64,000 nt of DNA from Diadema setosum (taxonomy: Eukaryota > Echinodermata > Echinoidea > Diadematoida > Diadematidae): assembly GCF_964275005.1 (NCBI RefSeq), contig NC_092685.1, positions 35,099,018 to 35,163,017 of the forward strand. The letters are read 5' to 3'. Both the position numbers and the translations under genes were made by a program. This document shows, piece after piece, positions 1 through 12,495 of the stretch (within the stretch, counting starts at the first letter, position 1; every line of letters starts with the position of its first letter). Below the pieces are notes generated by a model. That model had not been told where the DNA came from. It worked only from the letters and a program-made list of their open reading frames with translations, and ran no database searches.

Positions 1-2270
1 GTCACGTCTCAAATTGTCACGGTTGACACAGCCGTCGCGAAGACTGCTGGACCTGTTTGTTGTATGCCACGAATGAAATAGAGTGATGGCTCTAGCAAGT
101 CAGAGTTGCATATTTTTATTTTATTTTTTATTTGTAAAGTGTTGAATACCAATGTATTTTCATGAAATACTGCAGCGGCTAATGCCATTAAGCAATCAGT
201 GTCTTAAATACCACCCTCCTTCATAAACGAGTATTTACTAAATTCTTTATTCTGCTGACATTTTCTGTTGATTTTCTTCACCACTTTGTATGACTCGCAC
301 AACAGACCTTTCCATTCAAGGTTGAAATAAGGAAAATGTTCGTTTCCGTGATTCAGACAAGATACTATAGTCACCTCTATAGTGGCATTGTTTCACCTTG
401 TAATTTCGTCCATATAAGCTCGAATAGGTGATTTGAATTTTCTGTCGGAAAAAAAGTCTTCATTTCTTCAAACCATATTTTGTAAATATCTTTTTAAGAC
501 ATTAATCGTGGTTATGTGTATTTGTGTGTGCATGTGTGTACTTTCACATCATACACCTTAACATACAAAGCGACGAATAGATGACCTTATAATATTTTGC
601 TTCAGCCAGTCACAATATTCGGGATCTGTTCAAGTGCATGTTTCCGCCGCCCCTTGCTTGCAATAATTAATTTTTTGGTTTGAAAATGCTTCAAAATATT
701 AAAACTGATATCAACTGGCGCTGAAAATATAATGCAAGATATCCCCAGTTTACTACATCATAACTGATTTGCCATACAATCGTGATAATCAATCCTTTAC
801 AGTTACGAATTAAAAGATATAGTTAGCAGAGATACGAGTAACTTCTCTATAGGTTTTTTCCCCGCTTTCATATCACGTCAGCAGGTAAAACGAGATAGGG
901 GCCTCTGAATACAACGTGTGAGTGCTGTCCACGGAGAAGGCGTTTGCTACGTTATCCAGCATGGTGTGCAGCCAAACGCACAATCGCGCAGCGGGGGCTG
1001 CATACATTAAGAATCAACGTACAATTCATCACATACTCTCCTTATATTTTGTTGATTTCGCACGGCGTCGGTGCTTGTCGTTTGACTTGGGGGCGAATCT
1101 GAGTCTCGGTTATTTTTTTTTTTTTTTTTCATTAACGGTGAAATGATTTGATAATCCCTTGTATGTTTAAAATGAGAAAAGCTGGATGAGCTGGATCTGA
1201 AAATGGAGATTGTTGCACTCAGAAGTAAAAAAGCAAAGCTAATTCGAGTGATCAAACGACAGTTCATTTTCGGTTATGTCCTACTATATACAATGAGCGT
1301 GTTGAAAGTACCATAGTAAATATAACACACGTTTTAAACTCTTTGTCAGAGATTTGTGCAAAAAACGTTTGTGATAAAAGGGAATGAGAAATACATTCCG
1401 TATCTTTGTGGCAAATTTCTTCTTTTTCACTCAAACCTAATATGTGCGAAATAGGAGATCGGTTACTAAGTCTTTATGCAATCTCATATCAGACTAATGT
1501 ACAGGCCTACAGAATAAGCACATAATTATATACATAATTATCAATACATTAATGTACACATGTGTACTTTCAAACATACATATTACATTTAGATTCATTA
1601 GTTTTGATTTATGCCAAGTGTGAGTTCTGTATACGATTTTTGTAATTATAGGTAAGCCCACAATCGCGACGTATGACACATTATTAGGCATACATTAATA
1701 CTGTATGCGCCTTGATTGTAAGGTGATCAAGACTGCCATTATAATGCAAATTTTCTTGATGAAAACATCTCTTTGGGTGCGATGGGGTTCAGTTTTTTGA
1801 TCATTTCTGTTGCTACCTTCTTTGCACGAATTATATTGTATCTTGCACGTACTCCACACGTGCAATATGTCACGCATTATGTGCCAATGAAATACATGCT
1901 TTAAATAATGTGGTCATACATAATGCAGGCCCTACATAACAACATACAGATATACTTACGAATTTATGTCTGATTATGTTTTATATATATGATTATAATA
2001 TGCTAGTACCCAACACGCTTTAGGAACACGTCTTTACAAAATTTGATTCATTACTATGCCAACAGCAATAATAATGCAGGTGATAATCACAGAAACGTTG
2101 AAATAGCTTTATAACAGTATCAGTAACTTGTGAAGACATGACTTGTGATATCATTGTTACTGCGTTCACATGAGACGTAGGACGTAGCTATACATGTACA
2201 CACTTTCGCTGGGAATGTCTTCTTTTTTCTTTTCTTTTTTTTAAAGTCTGAAGGTAGATCTGTAGATACG
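1..2270. other. Intergenic DNA, nothing identified
   Basis: AT-rich sequence with only short frames, none resembling a known family. It holds a T-run near 1111-1130. I see no splice-flanked exon, RNA gene or repeat end. Confidence 0.5.
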
Positions 2271-2272
2271 CA

Positions 2273-2550
2273 GATTAGATTTAATTTGATTTGATTTATT
2301 TTCTGTATGACATTTCTCTACAAGAGCATAAATTCTTAGCACTTTCATTATCATTGTACAAATTATAGCACTGCACAGTAAAATGAACCATTTTCAACAA
2401 TTAATCATATGATAATATAATCACATGCGTAATATTTTATTCCCATACTGAACGATTGTCAAGAATAAGCACAAAATTTGACTGCATGACAACCGATAAT
2501 GAAAGATAACAAGATAAAAAGATATAACAAAATAACTTTTCAATTGGTGA
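2273..2550 (-). mobile_element. Probable LINE 3' tail, minus strand
   Basis: Read on the minus strand, the stretch ends in an A-rich tail with repeated AAATC-type words (2273-2300). The same kind of tail occurs at 60185-60230 and 60055-60085. Such short-word tails are usual at the 3' ends of CR1/L2-type non-LTR retrotransposons. No coding part is recognisable next to it, so this is probably a 5'-truncated copy. Confidence 0.4.
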
Positions 2551-3470
2551 CGCAACATCAATAGCAAACATTTTCAATCAGCATTTATCGCAAATATCAA
2601 ACTATCTTGCTCAAAATATTCCACAGACCCGTAAGAAGTTTTGTTATATATCCCTGTCAACCTCTAGTGTGAAATTACTTGAAAAAGTTGTTTACTTGAG
2701 ACTGTTGAAGTTCCTATATATTTGTATTTTTTTTATTATCCATTTGGTTTTCGGCAAAAAACAACAACAACAACAACAATACATCTCAAGCAATCCTTAC
2801 CTTCCTTGATAAGGTCTTAAAAGCTTCTTCCTAAAATTTTCCGTTATGGTATCCAAGGAAGGGCCTTGGAGTGGGTCAGGAGTTACATCATATCTAGGCC
2901 TAATATAGTATTCTTTCTTTTATTTGCTGACGATTCTAATGTGCTTCTCCCTCATTCTGATATATATTGATAGATACTTTAAACTACTTCAGTGGATAAG
3001 AGCGGATAAGCTGTCAATAAATCTTCAAAAACCAAATTAATGTTTTTAGTAACTCCCCAGAAAAACTACCCAGGAATATTTAATGGATGATACAGTCAAA
3101 GAAGTTCCTTTAATCAAATTCTTAGATGGATTCTTGATAATAAACCACGTGGCGTTTACAAATTGTTTCTGTATGTCGAACTATTTCCAGAAATATAGGT
3201 ATCATAATAAAGTCAAATTTTGTCTTCCTACAAACGCTATTTCGATGTTATATTAAACTGTTTTATTACCTTACTTAAACTATGGCACACTCTCTTGCAA
3301 TGGGGAAACACATATCCCTAGTATACAGAAATAATATTATTATTGCAGAGAATAACAACAACAAAAAAAGCTCCTTGTATCATTAAATTGTAATGTTAAA
3401 TGGAGATGCCATACTGATGTTTTACTTTATGAAAATGTTTGTTTATACCCAGATTTTGGAATAGCATAGA
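2551..3470 (+). pseudogene. Degenerate reverse transcriptase of a non-LTR retrotransposon (5' part)
   Basis: Frame-hopping translation gives the same ordered blocks as the better-preserved LINE at 49-52 kb. They are a KLLEKVVYLRLLKF block near 2670, GIQGRALEWVRSYI near 2850, a cue for the FADDSNV catalytic block near 2930, RADKLSIN near 3000, and LLPYLNYGTLSCNGETH near 3260. Stops and frameshifts are everywhere, so this is an old dead copy. The order of blocks fits the palm, thumb and C-terminal regions of a CR1/L2/Jockey-like reverse transcriptase. The C-terminal continuation resumes near 4280 after an insertion of about 800 bp. Confidence 0.75.
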
Positions 3471-3474
3471 TAAT

Positions 3475-4260
3475 AATTCAAAAGAATCTGTTAAGCTAAT
3501 CACATTTGCATATTTCCACATACACCAGTTAATTGCATTTATGAAAAATCCTCCATATTTTTTACTTGTCCTTGAGATTGTGTTACGTGTCCACAGACCT
3601 TTTCCATTCCTTTCCTCTTCCCTTTTTCTCCATTCTTCCCTGCTCCTCTTTCCTCGTTCTTCGTTGTCCAGTAATTGAGTGTGTGCATTTTTCTTCATTT
3701 CAGTTATTTCTGTGTTTGTTTGTTGTTGTCGTTATCGTTTTGTGTGGCTGCGTGTATATCTCTCTTTTGGTCACATTTTCCTGGTATGCACGGCCAAATA
3801 GTGTCTGTGCCAAATTTTGCTATGTTATGATATATCTTATACACATGTATGTATGCATTCTAAAATCATAGTATAAAATATTGTTTATAGTATGTTTGTA
3901 TTATCTGCATCATGATTATTTCAATAAGCAAATGTACAATGGCATATAGATGATTTCTTTTTTTGGTATATTGTTGCTGTCGTTGTTTTCATTCCAGTGT
4001 TCCACGTATTACAAGCTTGGTTTTTCAGTAGAACACTCTTTTCCGTCGTTATGATTACTTTTCTGTTAGCATGACAAAGTGTACATTGTTTCTTTTTTTA
4101 ATATCATTCGTGCATATACTTCATATTGTATTCGACAAACTGTATTATCAGATGAATGAAAGTCAAATTGACAATTTGTACTGCTTTGAATCATGTTTTC
4201 TTATTCTTCTATGAAGGAAATAAATTAACTATTGTATTGAATGGAATTGAATTGAAAATA
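3475..4260 (+). mobile_element. Probable second LINE 3' end inserted in the older LINE
   Basis: This block separates two parts of the same reverse transcriptase relic. It ends at 4221-4256 with AATAAATTAAC followed by repeated ATTGTATTGAA/TTGAATTG words, a short-word tail typical of CR1/L2-like 3' ends. No conserved coding block is seen inside, so it is probably a 5'-truncated 3' UTR. The left boundary is approximate. Confidence 0.45.
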
Positions 4261-4269
4261 ACATTCAAA

Positions 4270-4480
4270 AGATCAGTGATTTGTACCTTTGGTTTTTAGG
4301 AAAAATCATGTACAAGCTTAAAGCTTACCAACCATTTTCTCCCTCTGTGTTCAATTCCATGTTCGTTAAAAACAAAATTGTTCATTCATATCCTACCCGG
4401 CAATCCAATGAATTCGACTTGCCATTAACAAGGACCATCTTTGCCAAATCTATATTCTCTTTTTTCTGGTCCTAAATGTT
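4270..4480 (+). pseudogene. C-terminal part of the degenerate LINE reverse transcriptase
   Basis: The frame reads LGKIMYKLKAYQPFSPSV and then HSYPTRQSNEFDLP. The block HSYPTRxSxxF also stands near the C-terminus of the LINE at 49-52 kb ([12 protein letters not shown], about 51830-51865) and, worn, in the minus-strand relic at 48.1-48.3 kb (HAYPTENNCFHL). It therefore continues the 2551-3470 fragment across an insertion. It carries stops and is not functional. Confidence 0.75.
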
Positions 4481-4499
4481 GAAATTTTATACATAACAG

Positions 4500-5290
4500 A
4501 ATAAATTTGAATCGTTTGAATCGTCATCAAAATAGTTTATCGTGCATATGCAATTATATTTATGCACTTTACTATTCATACGTTTACACTGAGTTTGAAT
4601 GGATATAATTTGGAACTACTGCGGTTATATCCAGTGCTGCTATCAGACTAAAAATATGAGAGGTGACTTGTTAATGTATGCAAAAATGAAAAAATGACAT
4701 TGCATAATACAAAACTCAAATGGCAAAGTCAGGTCTGTATCTGTGGAGGAAAGATATAGGGGGAGTCTTCTAAGATATCATTAAATCCACACAGAGGACA
4801 GAAACAAGCGCTGTTTAATCAAACAGAATAAAGCATTTCGGGAATGCATGCAACGCTCTGTCGACCACAGGTAGGTGGAGCTGGGAAGCCGTGATTAACG
4901 CAATATAAGGGGTGGGACCCTTGACGCTGCGTAATAGTGGCGCTGTCGTGACCACCATTAGCTTGTAATTGGTGTGGCGTGAAGTCCCTATTGTCTACTT
5001 TTACCTGTTAGCAAGTAAGTAAACACACTCGACACTAATAGTGCACGCCTGGTACTGCATTGATATGATATTGTCCTAGGGGGGAAATGTGTTCGCTGGA
5101 AGGACAAAGTGTCCAAGTAGATAGATATAGGGGTGAAATCAATTAGATACTGAGAACACAGTTTAACGTACAGGTTGAAATAGTTCACTACAGTACACGT
5201 CCCAAGTTTGATGCGAATGACAATATTCTTGTTTGCTTGCATCTGCGCCTTCCAGATTTCAAATGGAATAGTATACAAATATCCAATGTT
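4500..5290. other. Intergenic DNA, nothing identified
   Basis: The stretch 4840-4990 is slightly richer in GC, but no frame, RNA fold or repeat end could be recognised. Confidence 0.4.
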
Positions 5291-5297
5291 TATGAGT

Positions 5298-5410
5298 GCG
5301 ATGGTTCTGAATATTACATGAAAGTAAAGGTTTAATCGTTCTATTCAACGACGTGAGTGGAGTTGAATAGAACGGTAAACTTGCACCGGATGTAATATTC
5401 AAACCGTCGC
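5298..5410. repeat. 113-nt imperfect hairpin
   Basis: Two arms of about 50 nt (5298-5349 and 5362-5410) are reverse complements with scattered mismatches and face each other across a 12-nt loop. The best-matching blocks are GTTCTATTCAAC next to the loop and GAATATTACAT further out. The size and single short loop resemble a microRNA precursor or a very short foldback transposon. The sequence alone cannot separate these. Confidence 0.6.
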
Positions 5411-5892
5411 GACAATTTGAATATTCACAGACGATATAGGCCTGGACTACACCAAAAGTATAGCCTGTCTAGGAGGAGGACTAACAGTTAAGCCTAGATC
5501 TAAATCTGCTTCGTGCGCGTATTCATTAATGCTTCACGATACACAAGTTCAGTGTGTCATATAATATCATAAAGATACTCGCGATGATATCTTTTTTATT
5601 TTTTTTTTTTTTTGATAAGGGCGCATATCTCAAGAGGTGCTGAGCTTAACACTGCGAAATCTACAAATGCTTTCATTCAGTTCAGTTGAATTCAATTTGA
5701 ATTAGATTGAATACTTCCATAAAATAAAAACTAAAAGCAAAGTAAAAACGGCCTAGAATCGCCATTCAAAGACTCTAGATTCTGACTGGTTGACAGACTA
5801 AGCGTTGTCTTGTTGCGTCAACCAGGTCGCGTTTTTATGACCACCGGTTCGAAAGATGAGGACGAAAGACCTGACTCTTTCCTGATGCTTCT
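5411..5892. other. Intergenic DNA with a T-run
   Basis: It holds a T-run near 5591-5612 and an AT-rich stretch of GAATT words near 5680-5710 that may be a worn LINE tail. Nothing else is recognisable. Confidence 0.35.
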
Positions 5893-6458
5893 TTAAAGGG
5901 AAGATAAACCCCAAGAACAATGTGGATTGAGTGAAAGCAGCAACATTAGTAGAACACATCAGTGAAAGTTTGAAGAAAATCGGACAATCGATGCAAAAGT
6001 TATGAATTTTTAAAGTTTTGGTGTTGGAACCGCTGGATTAGGAGACTACTAGAGGTTATGACGTATGAGTGGACTACAATATCAAGAAAATATAAAGAAA
6101 ATACTACAAAAATCCATTTTTCATGAAAATTACAAATTCCATCAACTTGATATTGACATATGTTAAGGGTAGCAATTATTCCTCCTGCTTTCTGAAAGCG
6201 GTTGGTCCACTGCTCTTTCATAATTCTAGAAAAGTGAATTTTTGTTGAATATCCTTTATATTTTCTTTGTATTGTTGTCCACTCATACGTCATATCCTCT
6301 AGTAGTCTCCTCATCCAGCGGTTCCAACACCAAAACTTTAAAAATTCATAACTTTTGCATCGATTGTCCGATTTTTCTCAAACTTTCACTGATGTGTTCT
6401 ACTAATGTTGCTGCTTTCACTCAATCCACATTGCTCTTTGGGTTTACCTTCCCTTTAA
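5893..6458. mobile_element. Palindromic MITE family A, copy 1 (TTAA target duplication)
   Basis: The 558-bp element (5897-6454) starts AGGGAAGATAAACCC and ends with the near reverse complement GGGTTTACCTTCCCT, flanked by TTAA on both sides (5893-5896, 6455-6458). The arms pair along most of the element, including the AATCGGACAATCGATGCAAAAG block. The outer string TTAAAGGGA fits the TTAAAGGRR ends described for T2-type MITEs, which are linked to TTAA-targeting transposases such as Kolobok. That assignment is from memory of the family. There is no coding capacity. Two further copies of exactly the same length lie at 29.1 and 56.2 kb. Confidence 0.9.
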
Positions 6459-7239
6459 TCATGACAATAGAAATCTCGAAGGATGGAATTGGACACGAGT
6501 CGCTACTCAGCCAGGTGTCTCAGTCATATAACACCATGGAGCTACCAGAATGTAGCTCCATGATAACACCATGTGCTGCTACGAGGTAAGAATGGCCAAA
6601 CCATTTGGATAGGATTGTTTTCATTGCCTGTCGAGCGAATAATGTTTGCGGGAATACATGTATATTCAAGAACGTCATCAGAATAATGTAGCATCTGATA
6701 TTTCATTCTGGACATAGTAAGACTAGTTTTAATCCCAGCTAGATGTGTGAGTAAATGATGGTTTCTTATTAAATCTACCAGAAACTATAAGAATCCCAAT
6801 CCGATATTCATTTTGCGTGTATGGATCATTTTTCCCGTTTCTTTCTCATTTTGTTTCTTTCTTTTTTGTTTTGCTACTAAATTGAATAGCTACTGCGGAT
6901 TGTGATATGGACGGTAATTTGGTAAATGGTGACGCATTTACGAGAAGGCGACAAATTGCCAACCAATATATCAGTTTACTACGTTGTATACCCAGCAGAT
7001 ATATACTACGGATTATTCAACAGCTGATGAGGGAAGATTTTTTTTTTTTTTTTTTTTTTGGGGGGGGGGGGTCGAAATGACAGAAGCAGCTATTTTTGGA
7101 TGGGTCCCGTCTTGGCAGAAATAATCAAAAGTTTCTGATTCGAAATTTATATCTAACTGCAATTCTTTGTGAAGTTTCTCGTTATAATCGTGTTAGTTTT
7201 ACAAATTATCATTTTTCAATATTTTTTTTCTTTACGAGA
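6459..7239. other. Intergenic DNA with a T-run/G-run
   Basis: A T-run followed directly by a G-run (about 7039-7070) is the only clear feature. No gene or repeat is recognised. Confidence 0.4.
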
Positions 7240-7275
7240 TTATAATGGCCATTATTATTTTATATAGCGCCATTA
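7235..7275 (-). mobile_element. L2/SINE-type 3' terminus, minus strand
   Basis: On the minus strand this reads TAATGGCGCTATATAAAATAA. The GCGCTATATAAA string with a short A/T-rich tail is characteristic of L2-clade LINE and partner SINE 3' ends. A plus-strand example is at 24952-24985. How far the body extends towards higher coordinates is not clear. Confidence 0.5.
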
Positions 7276-9930
7276 TTAGAATAGATACAAAACGCTCACC
7301 CACAGTTAAAACAAAGTATAAGAAATCAGTAATATACTTATTGAACTAAACCAAAATCATAAACTTTATTTGATTATTTCAGCATTGATATCAATCAAAA
7401 CTAAAAAAGGTTTTCTTTTGAACAAATGACTACTGTCAACAGAGGTTGACGCCCATCCACAGCTGTATCAGGATTAGATAAGGGAAATGTTTAGGAATAT
7501 ATTAAAAAAAAAACGGGCCACAGAAACCCAGATTCCCCAGGTATTTCAATAATTGAGAATAGGTTTATTAGGACTGATCGATAGAAAATAGTCGTCCTCG
7601 ATGCTTGGTGGTGTCTGTCTGTCTGCCATCTGTGCGTGTCAGTCTCACGTCGGGGAAATGATGCAAAATAACATGTCTTGTCCGTTAAGTGACATAATCA
7701 TCAGCTGCCATCCAGTCTGGTTGCAGTACAATGAGATATCACGCTCGCGAAATCGATGTCCAAAATATGTTTTATCAGAGGCATATATCGGAGTTCGCTC
7801 GGGACAGTAAAACCGCATATTATGTGATAGTAATAAACGTATAAAAAGTATAGGGTCTTCATACCGACTATCTCAGTGTCAGTGGAATTATACATCTACA
7901 CACACAAACAAACAAAAAACAGCTTTCTGATGACATTTCCTCGCTTGGACCAAAGGTAGGGAATCGTATTTTTCGAGGCGTTCCATGCGAGCCCTGGGCA
8001 TTCATCCTGTCGTATCATCGATGTTATCAATGTTGTTTTTCTTGTTTGTTTCCTTGCATTACGATGTCAGACGACAATGACCACGTTGGTTGTGAATCAG
8101 ATTACTGGTATATACATAGGCCTAGTAGCAATCGCTCGCATGCAATGTGGATAACAACGAGTTTAGGCAAGGAAACTTTAATTGCTATGTCAAAAAATGG
8201 TTGTCGGCAAGGTATAATCAGCGCGAAACACGCGTTTACATCGGATGTAGCAAGTATCTTTAATGCCTAAAGAATCTGCACATTATGCGAATGTTTATCT
8301 GTGGGGGATTTATTGTCATTATGGCACTGGTTGAAACGCAGAAGACTCGTGTCAGCATATAACCACTTCCATTGCTACAACCGCATTGCTTTATACTCGC
8401 TGCATTGTCATTATTTCATCTACTCTTCGTTAAAAGGTTTTCAAGGAGAATTCCCGTCCTTCAACGCAAGTTGATCCGAAAAAAACTCGTTCGTTAGTGT
8501 TTCCGGAGTCGAGCACAGTGACCGCAATGGATACGACACTGTCACTAAGGTCATTGTGGTCGGACGGGAATCTAATGAGAGTTTCGGTGAATGCCATGTA
8601 CACAGGCGGACTATAAGGAGCTGTACAGAAAACAATTGAGATGGTGTGCTTGTCCCACAGACAACGAATAATTTGGTGACGATTACTACCACTCTTCAGC
8701 ATGCATGCAGGCACATGGGAACTGAGTGCCTCACGTATAGCTTTGCTTCGTTTCAGAATATTACACTTAAGATAGACATGAAGTTTACGACTTATTCTGT
8801 TCGCTTGTTGGTTCGTTCATTTATCTTCAGGCATGTTTAAACAATTTGATTTAATCCAAGCATACAGGTTATTAGCAATTGCAAGTTACTAAGATAATAG
8901 TAGGGCCTATGGTATTGATATGAAAAAGAACTATAGTGTTCGTATATTCCTCCGCTATAATCACCCTGCCGATGATCGGGCCGAAAACAGAAGCAGACAC
9001 AAAAGAAATACAGTGTAACCCTATTACATATGAGAAACAGATCTGCCATGTATAGAATATTTCTGAGGCAGCTGGTTAATTGACTTGATGATGTATTTGA
9101 AAGTCATATCATTAAACAGCAAATTTAATGTACTCATTGCCGTAGGTTAATGCGGGCATGAAAAAAAAAAAAATCACGTCGCAATACCGCATGCAGTACA
9201 ATGTCATTGCAGTACATGCAGTTCAATGTCAATCTCGGTTATACTATACATTTCTATTTCTATTTCATATTTGTTTATCCACACTCATTGTTGTTTCCGA
9301 AATAGATAAAAAAAAAATGGACCTAAATCTAGTATCAATTCATTGCTTGTTTTTTTTTCCCCATCATTCAATCGACGATGGCTCTTTTAGCGATGTTTAG
9401 CAGTAATAGTAGCGATCTGTAAAACTGAGTGACATATCGTCCGTTTTCATCTAAGATCTTTCCCTCTTATATATAGCACGAGAGCTATTCACCGGCCATA
9501 GGCGTGCCATCGAATTTTACAATAACAGCTCGTTTGACAATAACATCAAAACCTTTTACGCGTAGAAAATGTATTTCGCCACGTGCAGGACATAAAAAGG
9601 CCGATCCATCGAAAGGGTTATTTTGATGTGAGCAGTGTATTGTTGTCCTTTGAATATAGTTCTTGGGTTATCACTGACTGCCTGCGGGTAAGTCATTCAC
9701 ACTTGCCGTCCTTGAATATACGCTCAAAGTCTCTTTCCACCTCCCTGCTCCAAGTTATTCCCTGGTGATAACTTTGTTTTCTCTCTTCCTTGTTTTCTCC
9801 CTTCCTTTTCACTTTGTATGTTTTGAGGTGGAGGGACGTCAGACGTCATAAGCGCGGTTTACCTTATACTTGTTGCTTATGAAAAATTAGGTCGTATCCT
9901 TTAATGCATTGTTGTCTCAAGATTCCTGCC
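7276..9930. other. Intergenic DNA, nothing identified
   Basis: Short frames occur at 7601-7810 and 8046-8270 (+) and 8430-8714 (-). None has a recognisable domain, splice context or repetition elsewhere. A-runs occur near 9160-9175 and 9309-9317. I would not annotate a gene here. Confidence 0.4.
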
Positions 9931-9934
9931 CGTA

Positions 9935-10010
9935 ACAGGAGGGGGGGGGGGGGAGGTGGACGGACAGGGGGTCTCGAATCCCCCCCCCCCCTCCCGCTGA
10001 CGAACAGGGT
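9935..10010. repeat. G-run/C-run foldback
   Basis: A G-run of about 15 bases (about 9941-9955) and a C-run of about 13 bases (about 9979-9992) face each other across roughly 25 nt, with short pairing flanks. It could form a strong hairpin or G-quadruplex. It resembles the core of the G/C-run repeats at 31.73-31.96 and 20.03-20.10 kb. It may be a sequence-length-uncertain homopolymer region. Confidence 0.45.
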
Positions 10011-10035
10011 CCGCTTGAACAAAATCGATAAATGG

Positions 10036-10500
10036 AAACCAAAGCCCAAACATGCGGGTTGAGTGAAAGCAGCAATATCAGTAGAACATTTAACTGAAAA
10101 TCGGACAATCGATTAAAAAATGTTGAATTTTTTTAAGTTTCGGCGCCGTCATTGCTGGATAAGAAGACAACAATAATCATAGTAATCCACACAATTTCAT
10201 TTTTTAATATCAAAATTCATATTCCTTCCACTTGCCACTGACGTAAGATGAGGGTGATATCTTTCGCCGTGGATAAGTGGACTACGGCAGTTCATGTCGT
10301 CATTTTGGACAATAATTATTATGAAGAAAATATAAGGAAAATCCCACAAAATCTCATTTTTCATGAAAAGCACACATTCCACTTGTTACTGACATTGTAT
10401 GTTAATGTTGATATTATTCCCCCTTTCTAAAAGAGGTAAGTCGAGTACCGTGTTCTTTAATTATGCTAAAAAATAAAAAAAAAAATGTTGAATTGAAAGA
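10036..10500. mobile_element. Diverged, end-damaged copy of MITE family A
   Basis: The words GTTGAGTGAAAGCAGCAA, AGTAGAAC, AATCGGACAATCGAT, TTGCTGGATAAG and CATTTTTCATGAAAA occur in the same order as in the 558-bp copies. Substitutions and indels are many, and both terminal TTAAAGGG/CCCTTTAA blocks are lost. It is therefore an older relative than the three near-identical copies. Confidence 0.7.
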
Positions 10501-12371
10501 TGATTACGTCAGTTCAAAATGGTTTGCCGACACTCAGATTCATTTCCTATCTTTGTAGATCCTTCGGCACCGAGATAATCTGCAAAAAAGGGATTATTAT
10601 TGTCGACCAAAATTGTCGTGATCTTTATTTCGTCCTACCTTTCTTTGGAAAATCAAATCCACTATTAGTAACACATTATTCTCTTCCTCAGGGGATTCAG
10701 AGGCAATAAGCCGAGAAACTTGAATTAGTATGCAGAGTAGGGAAACTTCAAGGAAATGGGGTACATTAGAAACGAAGGGATGATGCCGGCATTTTAAGCC
10801 TGTGTCATGCATTTGACAATGGACGATAAGGTGACCCAGTTTTTAAATTTAATTTTTCCACTTTCGCGGACGGTAATTCAACGTGCAATTTACCGCGTAT
10901 CATTTTTCTTAGTCGAAGGAGAATACATATTTACACTGAATTCTCCGTCGCTGGTCCCCCCCCCCCCCCCTCTCTCACTCTCTCTCTCTCTCTCTCCCTC
11001 TCTCTCTCCACGAGGCATCATGTCTTCACTCTCGTGACATGAAGAAGTAGGCTACTCAAATAGATAAGGTCATGATATCATGAAAACAAATGTATTATGT
11101 GGTGCACATTATATATCCCCGCATTTGTTATTAATTTTGTAATATGTTTTGGGGAATCCATACACATTGTGTGTCTGCGAGTGCATGGAATAATCGTGAA
11201 TGTAATATAACCTGTATGCAATGCGCGAGTACGTAGTACTAAATATGTCCAGTATAATCGCACATTCGTTGATCTTTGATACATTACATGATTACTTCCA
11301 CATTTTTTTTTCAAATACTATTCATTACACTCAGTTTAGCTATACCTCAATGTTAAAATCTACATGATTCTCATTCCAATTCTGTTCACATGAATTGTCT
11401 CTCTACTCTTCAGTTTATTCCCTCTATTTGTCGTCCCTTCTCCTATTTCTTCCTTTCTGTAACCAACGCCGCGCCTCTTATTTTGAACTAAGTCATTCCG
11501 TGCAGGGCATTTTCGCTTGCTTGCAGTACATCGGCTCCTGTCGCATAGCCGTTTCGATGGCGTAATTTCCCATCCTTGGGTGTTTTTTGTGACACAAAGA
11601 AATGGTTAGCCTTTCAGCGCTGCATGAGACTATAACTTGAAAACCATTTCCAAGACGGTGTAATGCCAGCAAATACGAAAGAATTACAACCAACTACACC
11701 AGGTAAGTTAGATGGGAAAAAAAGCGCGGCGATGGGGATGTACAGTACAGCTCTCCATTCCTAATATGCTTGTTTGCAGTCTTTAATAAAAGGTCTGTAT
11801 TTGCATTTCAATGAGTGTTTCTTCAACGTGGAATGTAAGTATGGTTTGTTGTTTGCAAAGATTATGATGACGGACAACCGTTCTCTGTGCTCATGCAGAC
11901 GTGCGAGCGAGCTTGTGAGTGTGTTTGAGTGAGGACACATAACCATGGTTACTTGGCCACTCCATGATCAAAATAACATTCGGTCTGTGAGAGCGGTAAA
12001 TCTGCTGAAGAATTGAAAATTCAAAACAAGGCGAGAAGATGCAGAGGTACAATATTAATGGCAACACCCATTATGAATGATCTATCATTATATTGCTTTT
12101 TTTGTCATATGCTTTTAGTGACATTTGCAAATTATGGGAATATAAAAGGTAACTTTGAAATTGACCTATTCTCCTTGAAATCTTGTTTAGGTCTCAATCT
12201 GTGATATCAAATAAATGGACAACACTCTTCCCTTGATCAATAATTGCTCGCATGTGCCTAAACATCGTATTTATTTTGTATAAGAAATAAGATAATCATG
12301 TCAATGATGTATCATTGCAATCAATAATGTATTCGTCGATATAAATGCTTCTGTGACGCTGTTTGCGTGTA
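10501..12371. other. Intergenic DNA with C-run/CT microsatellite
   Basis: A C-run followed by a CT repeat occupies about 10957-11010. The rest has only unrecognised short frames. Confidence 0.4.
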
Positions 12372-12449
12372 TTAAGCCCTGGTCACAACTCGCCGTGCGT
12401 GCTTTTAGTCCGTGTACACGTTTTTGGCGGAGTCCACGGCATTCACGTT

Positions 12450-12495
<46 letters not shown>

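Noticed and set aside
6000..6314. A 104-codon frame found almost unchanged at three places (also 29189-29503, 56290-56604)
   Set aside because: It lies entirely inside the palindromic MITE A copies; its conservation reflects recent copying of the element, not protein selection.
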